Shown: in pieces, positions 31,798-40,176 of the stretch
Numbering within the stretch: position 1 is the stretch's first letter
How the letters are laid out: every line of letters begins with the position of its first letter
Source of the DNA: Curtobacterium sp. MCBA15_001
GTDB lineage: Bacteria > Actinomycetota > Actinomycetes > Actinomycetales > Microbacteriaceae
Assembly (NCBI RefSeq): GCF_001864835.1
Contig: NZ_MJGI01000002.1
Span: forward strand, 1 to 56,961
Length of the DNA stretch: 56,961 nt
Direction of reading: 5' to 3'
Position numbers and translations under genes: made by a program
The notes under the pieces: generated by a model
What the model saw: the letters and a program-made list of their open reading frames with translations, nothing else
What the model was told of the DNA's origin: nothing
Database searches by the model: none

Positions 31798-33102
31798 GTG
31801 ACCAGGAACACCAGGATCCGGATCGGTGCCGTCGGCGCCGTCGCCGCAGCCATCGTCGGAGGCGCGATCGTCGCCGCTCCCGGCGCAGCACAGGCCGCCA
31901 CCACGTGCGCGACCGCATGGTCGTCCGGCACCGCCTACACCGGCGGCGCCACCGTGAGCGAGAACGGGACGAACTACACCGCCAACTGGTGGACACAGGG
32001 CGACGACCCCGCGACCCACAGCGGCGCGACGGGCAGCGGCGCCCCGTGGACGTCGAACGGCGCGTGCACGGGCGGCACCACCACACCGGGCGGGGGCGGG
32101 ACCGGCACGGGCGGGGGCACGACCACGCCGGGCAACGGGAGCACCGGCACGGCGAGCGGGTTGGTCTTCAGCCCGTACAAGGACGTCACGGTCAACCTCG
32201 ACTGGAACACGAACGTGATGAACACCGCGGTCACGGGTACGCGCATCCCGGTCGTCGGTTCCAGCAACAGCCTGGTGTCCACCCGTGAACCGGGCCTCAA
32301 GGCGATCACCCTCGCCTTCGCCACCGGCACCTGCGGCAGCGAGAACTGGGGTGGGGTCGCTGCCGACGCCTTCGCGAGCGCCAACATCCCGAAGCTCGAC
32401 GCCGCCGGGGTGAACTACATCGTCAGCACCGGTGGAGCAGCCGGATCGTTCAAGTGCTCCGGCACGGCGCTGCAGAGCTTCATCGCGCGGTACGCGTCCC
32501 CGCACATGATCGGCGTCGACTTCGACATCGAGAGCGGGCAGTCCGCGGCCGACGTGCAGAACCTGGTCAACGCCGCGGCCCTGGCACAGACGAAGTACCC
32601 GGGCCTGCGGTTCTCGTTCACGCTGGCGACCCTCGCGGCGTCGGACGGCTCGTACGGCGGGCTGAACAGCACCGGTGACGTCACCGTGAAGGCGATCAAG
32701 GCCTCCACCCTGACCAACTACACCGTCAACCTCATGACGATGGACTTCGCTCGGGCCACCGCGGCGAACTGCGTCATCGTCGGGTCGACCTGCGAGATGG
32801 GGCAGTCGACGATCCAGGCCGTCACCAACCTGCAGCACACGTACGGCATCGCGTCGTCGAAGATCGAGGTCACGCCGATGCTCGGTGTCAACGACGCGTC
32901 GGACGAGGTCTTCACGCTCGCCGACGCCGACACGGTGTCGTCGTACGCGAAGTCGCACGGCCTGGCCGGAGTGCACATGTGGTCGCTCGACCGTGACACC
33001 TCCTGCGCCACCCCGACCAGCACCGCGTCCGCCACGTGCAGCTCCGTCACGGGGACGGCGGCCCTGGCCTGGACCGACCGGTTCCTGGCCGACCTGCGGT
33101 AG
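31798..33102 (+). CDS. Secreted GH18 chitinase with chitin-binding module
   Basis: 434 residues. A signal peptide (RNTRIR, then a hydrophobic stretch ending GAAQA at ~33) leads to a CBM5/12-type chitin-binding module (~34-90, with two flanking Cys and aromatic WSSGTAYTGG and NWWTQG), a Gly/Thr/Pro linker (~91-118), and a GH18 barrel. The catalytic motif is DFDIE with acid/base E245. It hydrolyses beta-1,4 GlcNAc chains outside the cell. GTG31798 has AGGAGA 5 bases upstream. It sits between mrp and tatB in an otherwise housekeeping block, suggesting insertion of an accessory gene. Confidence 0.94.
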   Translation: MTRNTRIRIGAVGAVAAAIVGGAIVAAPGAAQAATTCATAWSSGTAYTGGATVSENGTNYTANWWTQGDDPATHSGATGSGAPWTSNGACTGGTTTPGGGGTGTGGGTTTPGNGSTGTASGLVFSPYKDVTVNLDWNTNVMNTAVTGTRIPVVGSSNSLVSTREPGLKAITLAFATGTCGSENWGGVAADAFASANIPKLDAAGVNYIVSTGGAAGSFKCSGTALQSFIARYASPHMIGVDFDIESGQSAADVQNLVNAAALAQTKYPGLRFSFTLATLAASDGSYGGLNSTGDVTVKAIKASTLTNYTVNLMTMDFARATAANCVIVGSTCEMGQSTIQAVTNLQHTYGIASSKIEVTPMLGVNDASDEVFTLADADTVSSYAKSHGLAGVHMWSLDRDTSCATPTSTASATCSSVTGTAALAWTDRFLADLR

Positions 33103-33108
33103 CGGGTC

Positions 33109-33155
33109 GAATCGCGCGCAGGTGGTTGGTTCTCCCGACCCCCTACGCGCGATTC
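33109..33155. repeat. 47-bp element with GAATCGCGCG inverted arms
   Basis: GAATCGCGCG (33109-33118) and CGCGCGATTC (33146-33155) flank a 27-bp core just after the chitinase stop. It has the same design as the 55-bp and CGACAGATC elements: long arms around an unstructured core. Confidence 0.65.
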
Positions 33156-33194
33156 CGCTTTCCATCGCGGGCGTTGTGGGCGCAACCATGCTCA

Positions 33195-33234
33195 GACGGG
33201 AGGCCCGGCGCCAGCTGGCACCGGGCCTTCCGTC
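33195..33234. terminator. Bidirectional terminator palindrome (chitinase / tatB)
   Basis: 40-bp palindrome with arms GACGGGAGGCCCGGCGCCAG and CTGGCACCGGGCCTTCCGTC, two G-T pairs and no loop, between convergent genes. It belongs to the same family as the palindrome at 49138. Confidence 0.8.
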
Positions 33235-33258
33235 CGTCACGGGGTCACGTGGGGGGCG

Positions 33259-33633
33259 TCAGGTCGCTTCGCCGTCGAAGGGTGCGGACTCCCCCGCCGC
33301 GAGCGGCACGATCGGTGCGGGCGCGCGCACCTTGCTCGCCGTCACCTGCGGTGCGACGGCGTCCGCCGTGTTCGCGCCGGTGGCGGAGTCGATGAGCGCA
33401 TCGCGGATGATGCGGCGCGGGTCGTACTGCCTCGGGTCCAGCTTCTGCCAGTCGACCTCGTCGAAGTCGGGACCCATCTCGTCCCGCATGCGGTCCTTGG
33501 CGGTGTCCGCGAACCGGCGGATCGCCTTGACGAACTCGGCGAGCTTCTGTGCGTACATCGGCAGGCGCTGCGGTCCCAGCAGCAGCACCGCGATGATCCC
33601 GATGATCAGGATCTTGTTGAAGTCGATGGACAC
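33259..33633 (-). CDS. tatB: Twin-arginine translocase subunit TatB
   Basis: 124 residues: a short N-terminus, one membrane helix (~7-21, ILIIGIIAVLLLG), the hinge PQRLP and an amphipathic helix (YAQKLAEFVKAIRRFADTAKD) as in all TatA/TatB proteins, then an acidic and Ala/Pro-rich tail. The longer tail and the LGPQRLP hinge favour TatB over TatA. It forms the Tat substrate receptor with TatC, which is not in this window. GTG33633 is leaderless. Divergent from the O-methyltransferase gene, the same neighbourhood as in mycobacteria. Confidence 0.92.
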   Translation of the reverse strand: MSIDFNKILIIGIIAVLLLGPQRLPMYAQKLAEFVKAIRRFADTAKDRMRDEMGPDFDEVDWQKLDPRQYDPRRIIRDALIDSATGANTADAVAPQVTASKVRAPAPIVPLAAGESAPFDGEAT

Positions 33634-33639
33634 GCACCG

Positions 33640-33645
33640 AGCGTA
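33640..33645 (-). promoter_or_regulatory. -10 hexamer of leaderless tatB promoter
   Basis: TACGCT on the minus strand, 6 bases (CGGTGC), then GTG33633. Confidence 0.6.
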
Positions 33646-33693
33646 ACGTGTCGGGCCGCGCGCTCACCTAGAGTTGTCCACCGAGGAGTGTGC

Positions 33694-34326
33694 GTGTCAG
33701 AGAAAGAGTCGAACTGGAAGTTCGCGGAGGACATCGTCTCCGAGTCCGAGGTGGTCTCCCGAGCGCGTGAGCACTCGCTGGAGCTCGGCGTGGAAGCCAT
33801 CTCGCCCGCCATCGGCGCGCAGTTGAGCGTCATCGCGGCCGCGTCGCGGGCCACTGCGATCATCGAGATCGGGACGGGCCTGGGCGTCTCCGGGCTGTAC
33901 CTGCTCGGCGGTGCTCCGAACGCCACGCTCACCACGATCGACGTCGAGGTCGACCACCAGCAGTACGCCCGTGACGCCTTCATCGCGGCCGGCACCGCGC
34001 CGTCGCGCATCCGGCTGATCCCGGGCCGGGCGAACCAGGTGCTCCCCCGCATGAACGAAGCCTCGTACGACGTGGTCCTGGTCGACGCGGATCCTGAGCA
34101 CGTCATCGAGTACGTCGAGCACGGCCTGCGGCTGGCGCGTCTGGGCGGGACCGTGCTGGTGCCGCACGCGCTGTGGCGGGGCCGGGTCGCGGATCCGGTG
34201 CGACGTGACCGGGCGACGACGGACTTCCGGCTGCTGCTGACCGAGGTGTCGACCTCGGGCGCCGTCACCAGCGCGCTGTCGCCGGCGGGTGACGGGCTCC
34301 TGCAGATGACGAAGGTCACCGCGTAG
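33694..34326 (+). CDS. SAM-dependent O-methyltransferase (Rv1220c type)
   Basis: 210 residues, class I methyltransferase of the catechol-O-methyltransferase-like group. The SAM loop is IIEIGTGLGVSGLYLL, the acidic strand end is TTIDVEVDHQQYA, and the metal/substrate segment is YDVVLVDADPEHVIEYVEHG. Substrate unknown. GTG33694 has GAGGAG 5 bases upstream and is leadered; TAGAGT at 33670 is a possible -10. Convergent with the small ATPase gene downstream. Confidence 0.92.
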   Translation: MSEKESNWKFAEDIVSESEVVSRAREHSLELGVEAISPAIGAQLSVIAAASRATAIIEIGTGLGVSGLYLLGGAPNATLTTIDVEVDHQQYARDAFIAAGTAPSRIRLIPGRANQVLPRMNEASYDVVLVDADPEHVIEYVEHGLRLARLGGTVLVPHALWRGRVADPVRRDRATTDFRLLLTEVSTSGAVTSALSPAGDGLLQMTKVTA

Positions 34327-34327
34327 C

Positions 34328-34367
34328 AGCTGGCGCAATGTCAGCCGAGGTGGCTTCGCCGCCAGCT
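34328..34367. terminator. Nested hairpin between convergent genes
   Basis: AGCTGGCG (34328-34335) pairs with CGCCAGCT (34360-34367), with a smaller AGCC/GGCT hairpin inside. It serves the methyltransferase and the opposing ATPase gene. Confidence 0.65.
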
Positions 34368-34376
34368 CCGCCGCCG

Positions 34377-35084
34377 TCAGTCCAGGTGGCGCAGGTACCG
34401 GTCCGGCGCGTCCAGGAACGCGCGCCAGTTCCGGACGAGGTCGAGGTCGTCGTACGCGCACGCGCGGATGCCCCACTCGCCCACCTCGTACAGGTCCGCT
34501 CCGGGCATCGCGGCGAGGATCGGCGAGTGCGTCGAGAGCACGACCTGCGACCCCCGCTCGACGAGGTCCCGCAGCAGGCCGATCAGCGCGAGGCACCCTT
34601 GCAGGGACAGCGCCGACTCCGGCTCGTCGAGCAGCCACAGCCCGCGCACGCTGCTGCGCGAGATGACGACGTCGATGAACGACTCCCCGTGTGAGCGCTC
34701 GTGGTACGCGGCGACGTCGCCGATGGACTCCAGGTAGGTGAACAGCCCGTGCATGGTCTCTGCACGCAGGAAGAACCCGCGTTTCGAGGCACCGGCACCG
34801 CGTTCGAGCTGCAGGTGGTCGCCGAGGACGGACTCCGAGCGCCGCGTCTGGTGCCTCGCGTTCACGGTGCCGCCCTCGGCGTTGAGCCCGTAGGCCAGCG
34901 CGAGGCCCTCGACCAGCGTCGACTTGCCGACACCGTTGTCGCCCACCAGGACCGTCACGGCGCCGAGCTGGAGCCCGTCGTCGAGCAGCTGCCGCACCGG
35001 CGCCAGGGTCGCCGGCCAGACGTCGCGCGGCATCGGCGCGAGCGGGTGTTCCCCGATTCGGCGGACCGGCAGGAGCGGCTGCAT
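34377..35084 (-). CDS. Small AAA/ABC-type ATPase (RecF/OLD-like fold)
   Basis: 235 residues. Walker A is GDNGVGKST at 48-56, an ABC-like signature zone lies around SHGESFIDVV, and Walker B reads GLWLLDEPESALS with catalytic Glu, followed by the switch histidine in LSTHSPILAA. No coiled coil or nuclease domain is attached. It resembles the single-domain AAA_21/AAA_23 ATPases often annotated only as AAA family ATPase. ATG35084 was chosen because the conserved part begins soon after and CACGAT lies 6 bases upstream; no ribosome site. Confidence 0.88.
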   Translation of the reverse strand: MQPLLPVRRIGEHPLAPMPRDVWPATLAPVRQLLDDGLQLGAVTVLVGDNGVGKSTLVEGLALAYGLNAEGGTVNARHQTRRSESVLGDHLQLERGAGASKRGFFLRAETMHGLFTYLESIGDVAAYHERSHGESFIDVVISRSSVRGLWLLDEPESALSLQGCLALIGLLRDLVERGSQVVLSTHSPILAAMPGADLYEVGEWGIRACAYDDLDLVRNWRAFLDAPDRYLRHLD

Positions 35085-35110
35085 CCGCTCATCGTGCCAG
35101 AACGACGCAC

Positions 35111-35146
35111 GAACACCCCCGGTCCACGTGGGATCCGGGGGTGTTC
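35111..35146 (-). terminator. Terminator of DUF3117 gene
   Basis: 12-bp perfect stem GAACACCCCCGG / CCGGGGGTGTTC with a 12-base loop, 29 bp after the DUF3117 stop. Confidence 0.75.
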
Positions 35147-35175
35147 GTGGTGGTGCGTGGTGGTGCTTCGACGAA

Positions 35176-35346
35176 CTAGGCCGAGACGACCTCGGCAAGT
35201 GCGTCGTGGAGTTCCTGAGCCTCGGCGTCATTGACCGAGACGACCAGGCGGCCTCCACCTTCGAGCGGAACCCGCACGATGATGAGTCGACCCTCCTTGA
35301 CAGCCTCCATCGGCCCGTCACCGGTCCTCGGCTTCATTGCTGCCAT
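35176..35346 (-). CDS. DUF3117 small protein (Rv1211 type)
   Basis: 56 residues, starting MAAMKPRTGDGPMEA and continuing with EGRLIIVRVPLEGGGRLVVSV, the nearly invariant signature of actinobacterial DUF3117, which has no known function. ATG35346 has AAAGGGG 7 bases upstream, and GATAAT at 35386-35381 is the best -10 box in the window. The strong promoter and ribosome site suggest high expression. Monocistronic, followed by a clear terminator. Confidence 0.95.
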   Translation of the reverse strand: MAAMKPRTGDGPMEAVKEGRLIIVRVPLEGGGRLVVSVNDAEAQELHDALAEVVSA

Positions 35347-35380
35347 CAGATGTCCCCTTTCGCGCAGTACATGCAACGCC

Positions 35381-35386
35381 ATTATC
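35381..35386 (-). promoter_or_regulatory. -10 of DUF3117 promoter
   Basis: GATAAT on the minus strand, one mismatch from the TATAAT consensus, about 35 bp before the start codon. TTTCGC about 18 bp further upstream is a weak -35 candidate. Confidence 0.6.
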
Positions 35387-35461
35387 CCGTACGGAGGGGT
35401 GAACTGCGAAACCGCCCAGGTTGTGGGGTCCGGATCGCGACCTTTTCGCGGCTCACGTTCC

Positions 35462-35467
35462 TACGCT
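35462..35467 (+). promoter_or_regulatory. -10 hexamer of leaderless AI-2E-family gene promoter
   Basis: TACGCT, 6 bases (GTGTGC), then ATG35474. Confidence 0.6.
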
Positions 35468-35473
35468 GTGTGC

Positions 35474-36649
35474 ATGCCGATCATTCCCTCCAAGCGCCGT
35501 CCGAGCGAGCCGGACCGCGCCGTCGAAGCCGTCCCAGCCGGACTCCGCACGGGTGCGGCGTTCGCGTGGCGGCTGCTCATCGTGGGTGCCGCCCTGGCCG
35601 TGGTCGTGGCACTCGTCATCGTGCTGCAGGACATCGTCATCCCGTTCCTCATCGCCCTGCTGCTCTGCGCCCTCCTCGCGCCACTGTCGGCGTTCCTGCG
35701 GCGGCACGGCTGGCCGAAGTGGTTGGCGGTGCTGTCCAGCCTGATCGTCGTCGTGCTCGTCATCGCGGTCTTCGCACTGATCGTCACCGCGCAGATCCGG
35801 TACGAGCTGCCGTCACTCGAACAGCGGCTGCACAAGACCGCGACGTCGTTCCAGGCACTGCTCGACAGCGAACCGTTCGGCATCACGGTCAAGGACGTGA
35901 ACCACTGGATCTCGACCGGCACGTCCTACCTGCAGTCACACGCGTCGTCGATCGCCTCCGGGTTCCAAGAGGCAGGCAGCGGCTTCGTGCACGCACTCGA
36001 GGGCCTGTTCATCGTCGTGTTCACGACGATCTTCGTGCTCATCGACGGCCCGCGCATCTGGGGATGGGTCGTCCGGATCTTCCCGCGGCGCGCTCGGCCC
36101 CGCATCGAGGTCGCTGGTGCGGCCGGGTGGCACACCCTGACGAGCTTCATCCGCGTGCAGCTCGTCGTCGCGGTCACGGACGCGCTCGGCATCGTCATCG
36201 GCGCGCTGATCCTGCAGGTGCCGTTGGCGATCCCGATCGGCGTGATCGTGTTCCTCGGCGCGTTCGTCCCCGTCGTCGGCGCCATCGTCGCCGGCTCGGT
36301 CGCGGTGCTCATCGCGCTGGTGTTCAACGGCTGGGTGGCCGCGCTGTTCATGCTCGGCATCGTGCTCCTGGTGCAGCAGCTCGAGAGCCACGTGCTGCAC
36401 CCGTTCCTGACCGGCAGCGCCGTCAAGGTCCACCCGCTCGGCGTCGTGCTCGGCGTCACCGCGGGCACGACCATCGCGGGCGTCGTCGGGGCGTTCTTCG
36501 CCGTGCCGTTCATCGCCACGGTGAACGCGATGGTGACCGCGGCCGCTGCCTGGAAGCCCGACGACGCGGACCTGTCGGTCGGGTCAGCGGCGGACGGCAC
36601 GTCCGCTGACACGTCGGACGGCGCCGATCACGGCGGGGTCCAGTCGTAG
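35474..36649 (+). CDS. AI-2E family (PerM/YdiK) membrane protein
   Basis: 391 residues with about eight membrane helices and the extracellular loop between helices 3 and 4 (~95-170). The C-terminal motifs PVVGAIVAG, QQLESHVLHPFLTGSAVKVHPLGVV and the Gly/Ala-rich final helices are typical of the AI-2E transporter family. Family members include AI-2 exporters and Na+/H+ antiporters, so the substrate is open. The tail after residue 360 is acidic and disordered. Its last 22 bp overlap the convergent mannosyltransferase gene. Confidence 0.93.
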   Translation: MPIIPSKRRPSEPDRAVEAVPAGLRTGAAFAWRLLIVGAALAVVVALVIVLQDIVIPFLIALLLCALLAPLSAFLRRHGWPKWLAVLSSLIVVVLVIAVFALIVTAQIRYELPSLEQRLHKTATSFQALLDSEPFGITVKDVNHWISTGTSYLQSHASSIASGFQEAGSGFVHALEGLFIVVFTTIFVLIDGPRIWGWVVRIFPRRARPRIEVAGAAGWHTLTSFIRVQLVVAVTDALGIVIGALILQVPLAIPIGVIVFLGAFVPVVGAIVAGSVAVLIALVFNGWVAALFMLGIVLLVQQLESHVLHPFLTGSAVKVHPLGVVLGVTAGTTIAGVVGAFFAVPFIATVNAMVTAAAAWKPDDADLSVGSAADGTSADTSDGADHGGVQS

Positions 36650-37878
36650 CCATCGACCCACCAGCACCAGGAGAGCCACACCCACTGCAGCACGACACAC
36701 AGCACGACGACGGACACGCGGTACACCCGTGACCGCGGCAGCGCGACGATGCCCAGCAGCGGGGCGATCGGCAGCAGGATCCGCCAGGTGCTCGACTGCG
36801 GGAAGAACACCGCGAGCAGGTACACCAGGTACGCGACCGACCAGAGTCGCAGCTCCAGCCCGATGCGACGGGCGGGCGGCATCAGCACGAAGGCCGCGAA
36901 GCCGACCAGCACCAGCACCAGCAGGACGGAGCCGGCCGGCTGCCGGAACCACCAGCCGAAGCCCTGGACCCAGGGGGTGAACGGCACCAGCTCCTTCCAC
37001 CCGATGTACGACGAGCGCCAGGCGAGCTCCGTGTCGGTGTACGCCCGCGGCACCCCCGTGACGGCCCACGCGATCGCCGGCCACGCCAGCCCCACCACCC
37101 CCGACACGACGGCCACCACGGCGGCCGGGACGAGCTGCCGCACCGACGGGGCCGAACGCTCGCGCAGCCAGGCCGGACGTATGACCCACACCCCGATGAA
37201 CAGCACCATGAGCAGTGCGAAGGCGAGCCCGGTCGGTCGGGTCATCCCGAGCAGCAGCACGACGGGCAGCATCGTCCAGAAGCGTCGTTCGACCAGCAGC
37301 AGCAGCGCCACCAGCAGCAGGAACAGCCCCATCGCCTCGGCGTACGCGACCTGGAACATGACCGACACCGGCGCGACGCAGAACAGCACCGTGGCGAACG
37401 TCGCCCGCGCCGGGTCGAGGAAGCGGCCCATCAACCGGCGGAACACCAGCGCCGCCCCCCAGCCGGTCAGCAGCGAGACCGAGACGGCCATCAGCTCGAA
37501 CGACCCACCGGTCAGCACCATCAGCCCGCGCACGAGGAACGGGTACGCCGGCATGAACGCCCACGCGTTCTCGGTCACGTGGCCCGCCGTGTCGACCGGC
37601 AGCGTCGACGGGTAGCCGCTCGTGGCGATCACCCGGTACCAGGCACCGTCCCAGATCGACGCGAACGACAGGTACTTCGGGTGCTGCAGCGTGAAGGAGT
37701 TCGCGGCCTGGATGCTCGCGAAACCCGTCATCAGCACGCCGGTGACGATCCGGGCCAGCACGTAGACGACGGTGATGCGCAGCCACCACGGCACCACGCG
37801 GTAGCGAGCGCGCCACCACACCGCCCGGGCGTGCGGGCGGTGCGTGGGCAGCGAACCGGTCGTCAGGCCGTCAGCCAC
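36628..37878 (-). CDS. PIG-V-like membrane mannosyltransferase
   Basis: 416 residues with roughly ten membrane helices. The stretch SFASIWDGAWYRVIATSGYPST after the first helix is the conserved catalytic loop of the Mannosyl_trans2/PIG-V family (GT-C fold); its Asp is the likely catalytic residue. Bacterial members use polyprenyl-phosphate mannose to modify envelope glycans or proteins. GTG37878 lies inside dapE (16-bp overlap) with GAGGACGG about 10 bases upstream, so it is probably translated from the dapE mRNA. Longer open starts would lie wholly within dapE. Confidence 0.85.
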   Translation of the reverse strand: MADGLTTGSLPTHRPHARAVWWRARYRVVPWWLRITVVYVLARIVTGVLMTGFASIQAANSFTLQHPKYLSFASIWDGAWYRVIATSGYPSTLPVDTAGHVTENAWAFMPAYPFLVRGLMVLTGGSFELMAVSVSLLTGWGAALVFRRLMGRFLDPARATFATVLFCVAPVSVMFQVAYAEAMGLFLLLVALLLLVERRFWTMLPVVLLLGMTRPTGLAFALLMVLFIGVWVIRPAWLRERSAPSVRQLVPAAVVAVVSGVVGLAWPAIAWAVTGVPRAYTDTELAWRSSYIGWKELVPFTPWVQGFGWWFRQPAGSVLLVLVLVGFAAFVLMPPARRIGLELRLWSVAYLVYLLAVFFPQSSTWRILLPIAPLLGIVALPRSRVYRVSVVVLCVVLQWVWLSWCWWVDGYDWTPP

Positions 37879-38945
37879 CGACGCAGACCGTCCTCGACCG
37901 CGGTGATCTGGGCCACGGGTACCTGCTCGTCGTCGTGGTGCGCGAACACGGGCTCGCCGGGGCCGTAGTTGACCGCGGGCACGCCGAGCGCCGAGAACCG
38001 GGCGACGTCCGTCCAACCGTACTTCGGTCGGGGTGCCGGTCCCCCGACGGCCGCGACGAAGTCCTGCGCGAGTGGGGCGTCCAACCCGGGTCGGGCGCCC
38101 GCGGCCAGGTCGACGATGTCCACCTGGTACCCGTCGAAGAGCTCGCGGATGTGGGCCACGGCTTCGTCAGCCGAGCGCGACGGGGCGAACCGGTAGTTCA
38201 CGTGGACCATCACCTCGTCGGGGATGACGTTCCCCGCGATCCCGCCGGTGATCCCCACGGCGTTCAGGCCCTCGCGGTACTCGAGTCCGTCCACGGTGAC
38301 CGTGCGCGGCTCGTACGCGGCCAGGGTCGCCAGGATCGATGCAGCCTTGTGGATCGCGTTGTCGCCGATCCAGCTCCGCGCGCTGTGCGAGCGCTTGCCG
38401 TACGCCCGGACCTCGGCACGCAGGTTGCCGTTGCAGCCGCCCTCGATCTGCGCGCCGGAGGGCTCCCCGAGGATGGCGAAGTCCCCGGCCAGCAGCTCGG
38501 GTCGGGTGCGGGCCAGACGACCGAGGCCGTTCAGCGCGTCGGACACCTCTTCGTGGTCGTACCAGACCCAGGTCACGTCGACGTTCGGCGTGGTCAGCTC
38601 GGACGCCAGCTTGAGCTGCACCGCGCACCCCGCCTTCATGTCGACGGTGCCGCGGCCCCAGAGGACCTCGGTGCCGTCCTCCGCCGTCCGGAACTCGGTC
38701 GGGAGGTTGTCGTTCAACGGCACGGTGTCGATGTGACCGGCGATGACCACCCGACGGTCACGGCCGAGGTTCGTGCGCGCCACGATGGCGTCCCCGTCAC
38801 GGACCACCTCGAGGTGCGGCAGCGGAGCGAGCACCGCCTCGATCGCATCTGCGAGGGACCGCTCGTTGCCGGACACGGACTCGATGTCGCAGATGGCACG
38901 GGTGATGTCGATGGACGAGGCGGTGAGGTCGAGCTGCTCCGGCAT
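37863..38945 (-). CDS. dapE: Succinyl-diaminopimelate desuccinylase
   Basis: 360 residues, M20 metallopeptidase fold. Zinc ligands and catalytic residues are visible: H71 and D73 (AGHIDTVP), D102 ([10 protein letters not shown]), E132/E133 (YDHEEVSD), and a late histidine in PVFAHHDDE. It removes succinate from N-succinyl-LL-diaminopimelate for lysine and cell-wall synthesis. ATG38945 has TAAGGT exactly 6 bases upstream. It is divergent from dapD with a 119-bp shared control region, so the two biosynthetic genes could be co-regulated. Confidence 0.96.
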   Translation of the reverse strand: MPEQLDLTASSIDITRAICDIESVSGNERSLADAIEAVLAPLPHLEVVRDGDAIVARTNLGRDRRVVIAGHIDTVPLNDNLPTEFRTAEDGTEVLWGRGTVDMKAGCAVQLKLASELTTPNVDVTWVWYDHEEVSDALNGLGRLARTRPELLAGDFAILGEPSGAQIEGGCNGNLRAEVRAYGKRSHSARSWIGDNAIHKAASILATLAAYEPRTVTVDGLEYREGLNAVGITGGIAGNVIPDEVMVHVNYRFAPSRSADEAVAHIRELFDGYQVDIVDLAAGARPGLDAPLAQDFVAAVGGPAPRPKYGWTDVARFSALGVPAVNYGPGEPVFAHHDDEQVPVAQITAVEDGLRRWLTA

Positions 38946-38951
38946 GCGGTC

Positions 38952-38957
38952 ACCTTA
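38952..38957 (-). promoter_or_regulatory. -10 hexamer of leaderless dapE promoter
   Basis: TAAGGT on the minus strand, 6 bases (GACCGC), then ATG38945. Confidence 0.6.
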
Positions 38958-38958
38958 T

Positions 38959-38984
38959 CGGCAGCCGCTTGCGACCGGCTGCCG
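38959..38984. promoter_or_regulatory. Inverted repeat over the dapE -35 region
   Basis: CGGCAGCCG (38959-38967) and CGGCTGCCG (38976-38984) form a 9-bp inverted repeat with an 8-bp gap that directly abuts the dapE -10 box and covers where a -35 would be. Possible operator or an attenuating hairpin. Confidence 0.45.
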
Positions 38985-39011
38985 GCCGGGAGGCATGGTG
39001 CGCGTCGGCAT

Positions 39012-39033
39012 CACCCGTCCGGCCGGACGGGTG
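39012..39033. promoter_or_regulatory. 22-bp perfect palindrome between dapE and dapD
   Basis: CACCCGTCCGG followed by its exact complement. Its centre is about 42 bp upstream of the predicted dapD transcription start, a normal position for an operator or activator site, but it also resembles the CCCGTCC/GGACGGG arms of the terminator family. Confidence 0.45.
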
Positions 39034-39052
39034 GCCGGGTCCACCCCGTCGG

Positions 39053-39058
39053 TACCCT
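39053..39058 (+). promoter_or_regulatory. -10 hexamer of leaderless dapD promoter
   Basis: TACCCT, 6 bases (GGTGCG), then GTG39065. Confidence 0.6.
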
Positions 39059-39064
39059 GGTGCG

Positions 39065-40033
39065 GTGACCGACACCTCCGCCACCACCGACCGCCCCACA
39101 CACGCATGGGGCCACGGCCTCGCGACGATCGCCGCGGACGGCACCGAGCTCGACACCTGGTTCCCGGAGACCCACCTCGGTGCGCTGCCCGCCGACGCGT
39201 CGTTCCCGATCGACCTGCAGGAGCACCTCGGCGAGGACGCCCGCCGTGCCGTCCGCATCGAGGCCGTCACGGTCGAGATCGAGATCGACGCCGCGCCAGC
39301 GAGCACGCCGGACGCGTACCTGCGCCTCCACCTGCTCAGCCACCTGCTCGTGCAGCCGAACACCGTCAACCTGGACGGGGTCTTCGCGCACCTGCCGATC
39401 GTCGCGTGGACGAACGCCGGCCCGGTCCTCCCGGCCGACCTGACGCGGCTGCGACCGTCCCTTCAGCGAGCCGGGATCGCGGTGCACGCGGTGGACAAGT
39501 TCCCGCGCCTGCTCGACTACGTCGTGCCGGACCGTGTCCGCATCGGCGACGCCAACCGGGTCCGCCTCGGAGCGCACCTGGCCCCCGGCACCACCGTGAT
39601 GCACGAGGGATTCGTGAACTTCAACGCGGGCACCCTCGGCGACGCGATGATCGAGGGCCGGGTCTCGCAGGGCGTCGTCGTCGGCGCCGGCACCGACATC
39701 GGCGGCGGGGCGTCGATCATGGGCACGCTCTCCGGCGGCGGCACGCACCGGGTGTCGCTCGGCGACCGCGCGCTGCTCGGGGCGAATGCCGGCCTCGGCA
39801 TCTCGCTCGGCGACGACTCCGTCATCGAGGCGGGCCTCTACGTCACCGCCGGCACCAAGGTCGTGCTCGTCGGGGCGGCCCCGAACCCGGACGGCACCCC
39901 GAAGACGGTGAAGGCAGCGGAGCTCTCCGGCACGCCGAACGTCCTGTTCCGTCGCAACAGCCTCTCCGGCGCGGTGGAGGCGCTGCAGCGCCAGGGCGAG
40001 GGCATCCAGCTCAACACCGCGCTGCACGCGTAG
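39065..40033 (+). CDS. dapD: Tetrahydrodipicolinate N-succinyltransferase
   Basis: 322 residues, the long actinobacterial form. An N-terminal alpha/beta domain is followed by a left-handed beta-helix of hexapeptide repeats ([33 protein letters not shown], positions ~155-190) and the [19 protein letters not shown] turn. The C-terminus has the [15 protein letters not shown] stretch of this group. It transfers succinyl from succinyl-CoA, the first committed step of the succinylase lysine route; DapC and DapE, also in this window, do the next two. Confidence 0.96.
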   Translation: MTDTSATTDRPTHAWGHGLATIAADGTELDTWFPETHLGALPADASFPIDLQEHLGEDARRAVRIEAVTVEIEIDAAPASTPDAYLRLHLLSHLLVQPNTVNLDGVFAHLPIVAWTNAGPVLPADLTRLRPSLQRAGIAVHAVDKFPRLLDYVVPDRVRIGDANRVRLGAHLAPGTTVMHEGFVNFNAGTLGDAMIEGRVSQGVVVGAGTDIGGGASIMGTLSGGGTHRVSLGDRALLGANAGLGISLGDDSVIEAGLYVTAGTKVVLVGAAPNPDGTPKTVKAAELSGTPNVLFRRNSLSGAVEALQRQGEGIQLNTALHA

Positions 40034-40057
40034 CCGGTCGCGCCCGGCGCAGGTCGG

Positions 40058-40103
40058 ACGGACGGGAGGCGCGGTGCCAGCCGGCCCCGCGCCTCCCGTC
40101 CGC
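40058..40103 (+). terminator. Terminator palindrome of dapD
   Basis: Arms GACGGGAGGCGCGG (from 40061) and CCGCGCCTCCCGTC (to 40100) around a small imperfect centre GTGCCAGCCGGC. It belongs to the same family as the palindromes at 33195 and 49138, and is placed 25 bp after the dapD stop. Confidence 0.75.
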
Positions 40104-40120
40104 GCGCTCCGCACCCCCGG

Positions 40121-40160
40121 ACGCACATCGCGCCCCGTCGGGACGGGGCGCGATGTGCGT
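40121..40160 (-). terminator. Terminator of citrate synthase gene
   Basis: 19-bp perfect stem (40121-40139 with 40142-40160) with a 2-base centre, 17 bp after the gltA stop. It is unrelated in sequence to the adjacent dapD palindrome. Confidence 0.8.
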
Positions 40161-40176
40161 GAGCGGGTGCGATGCT

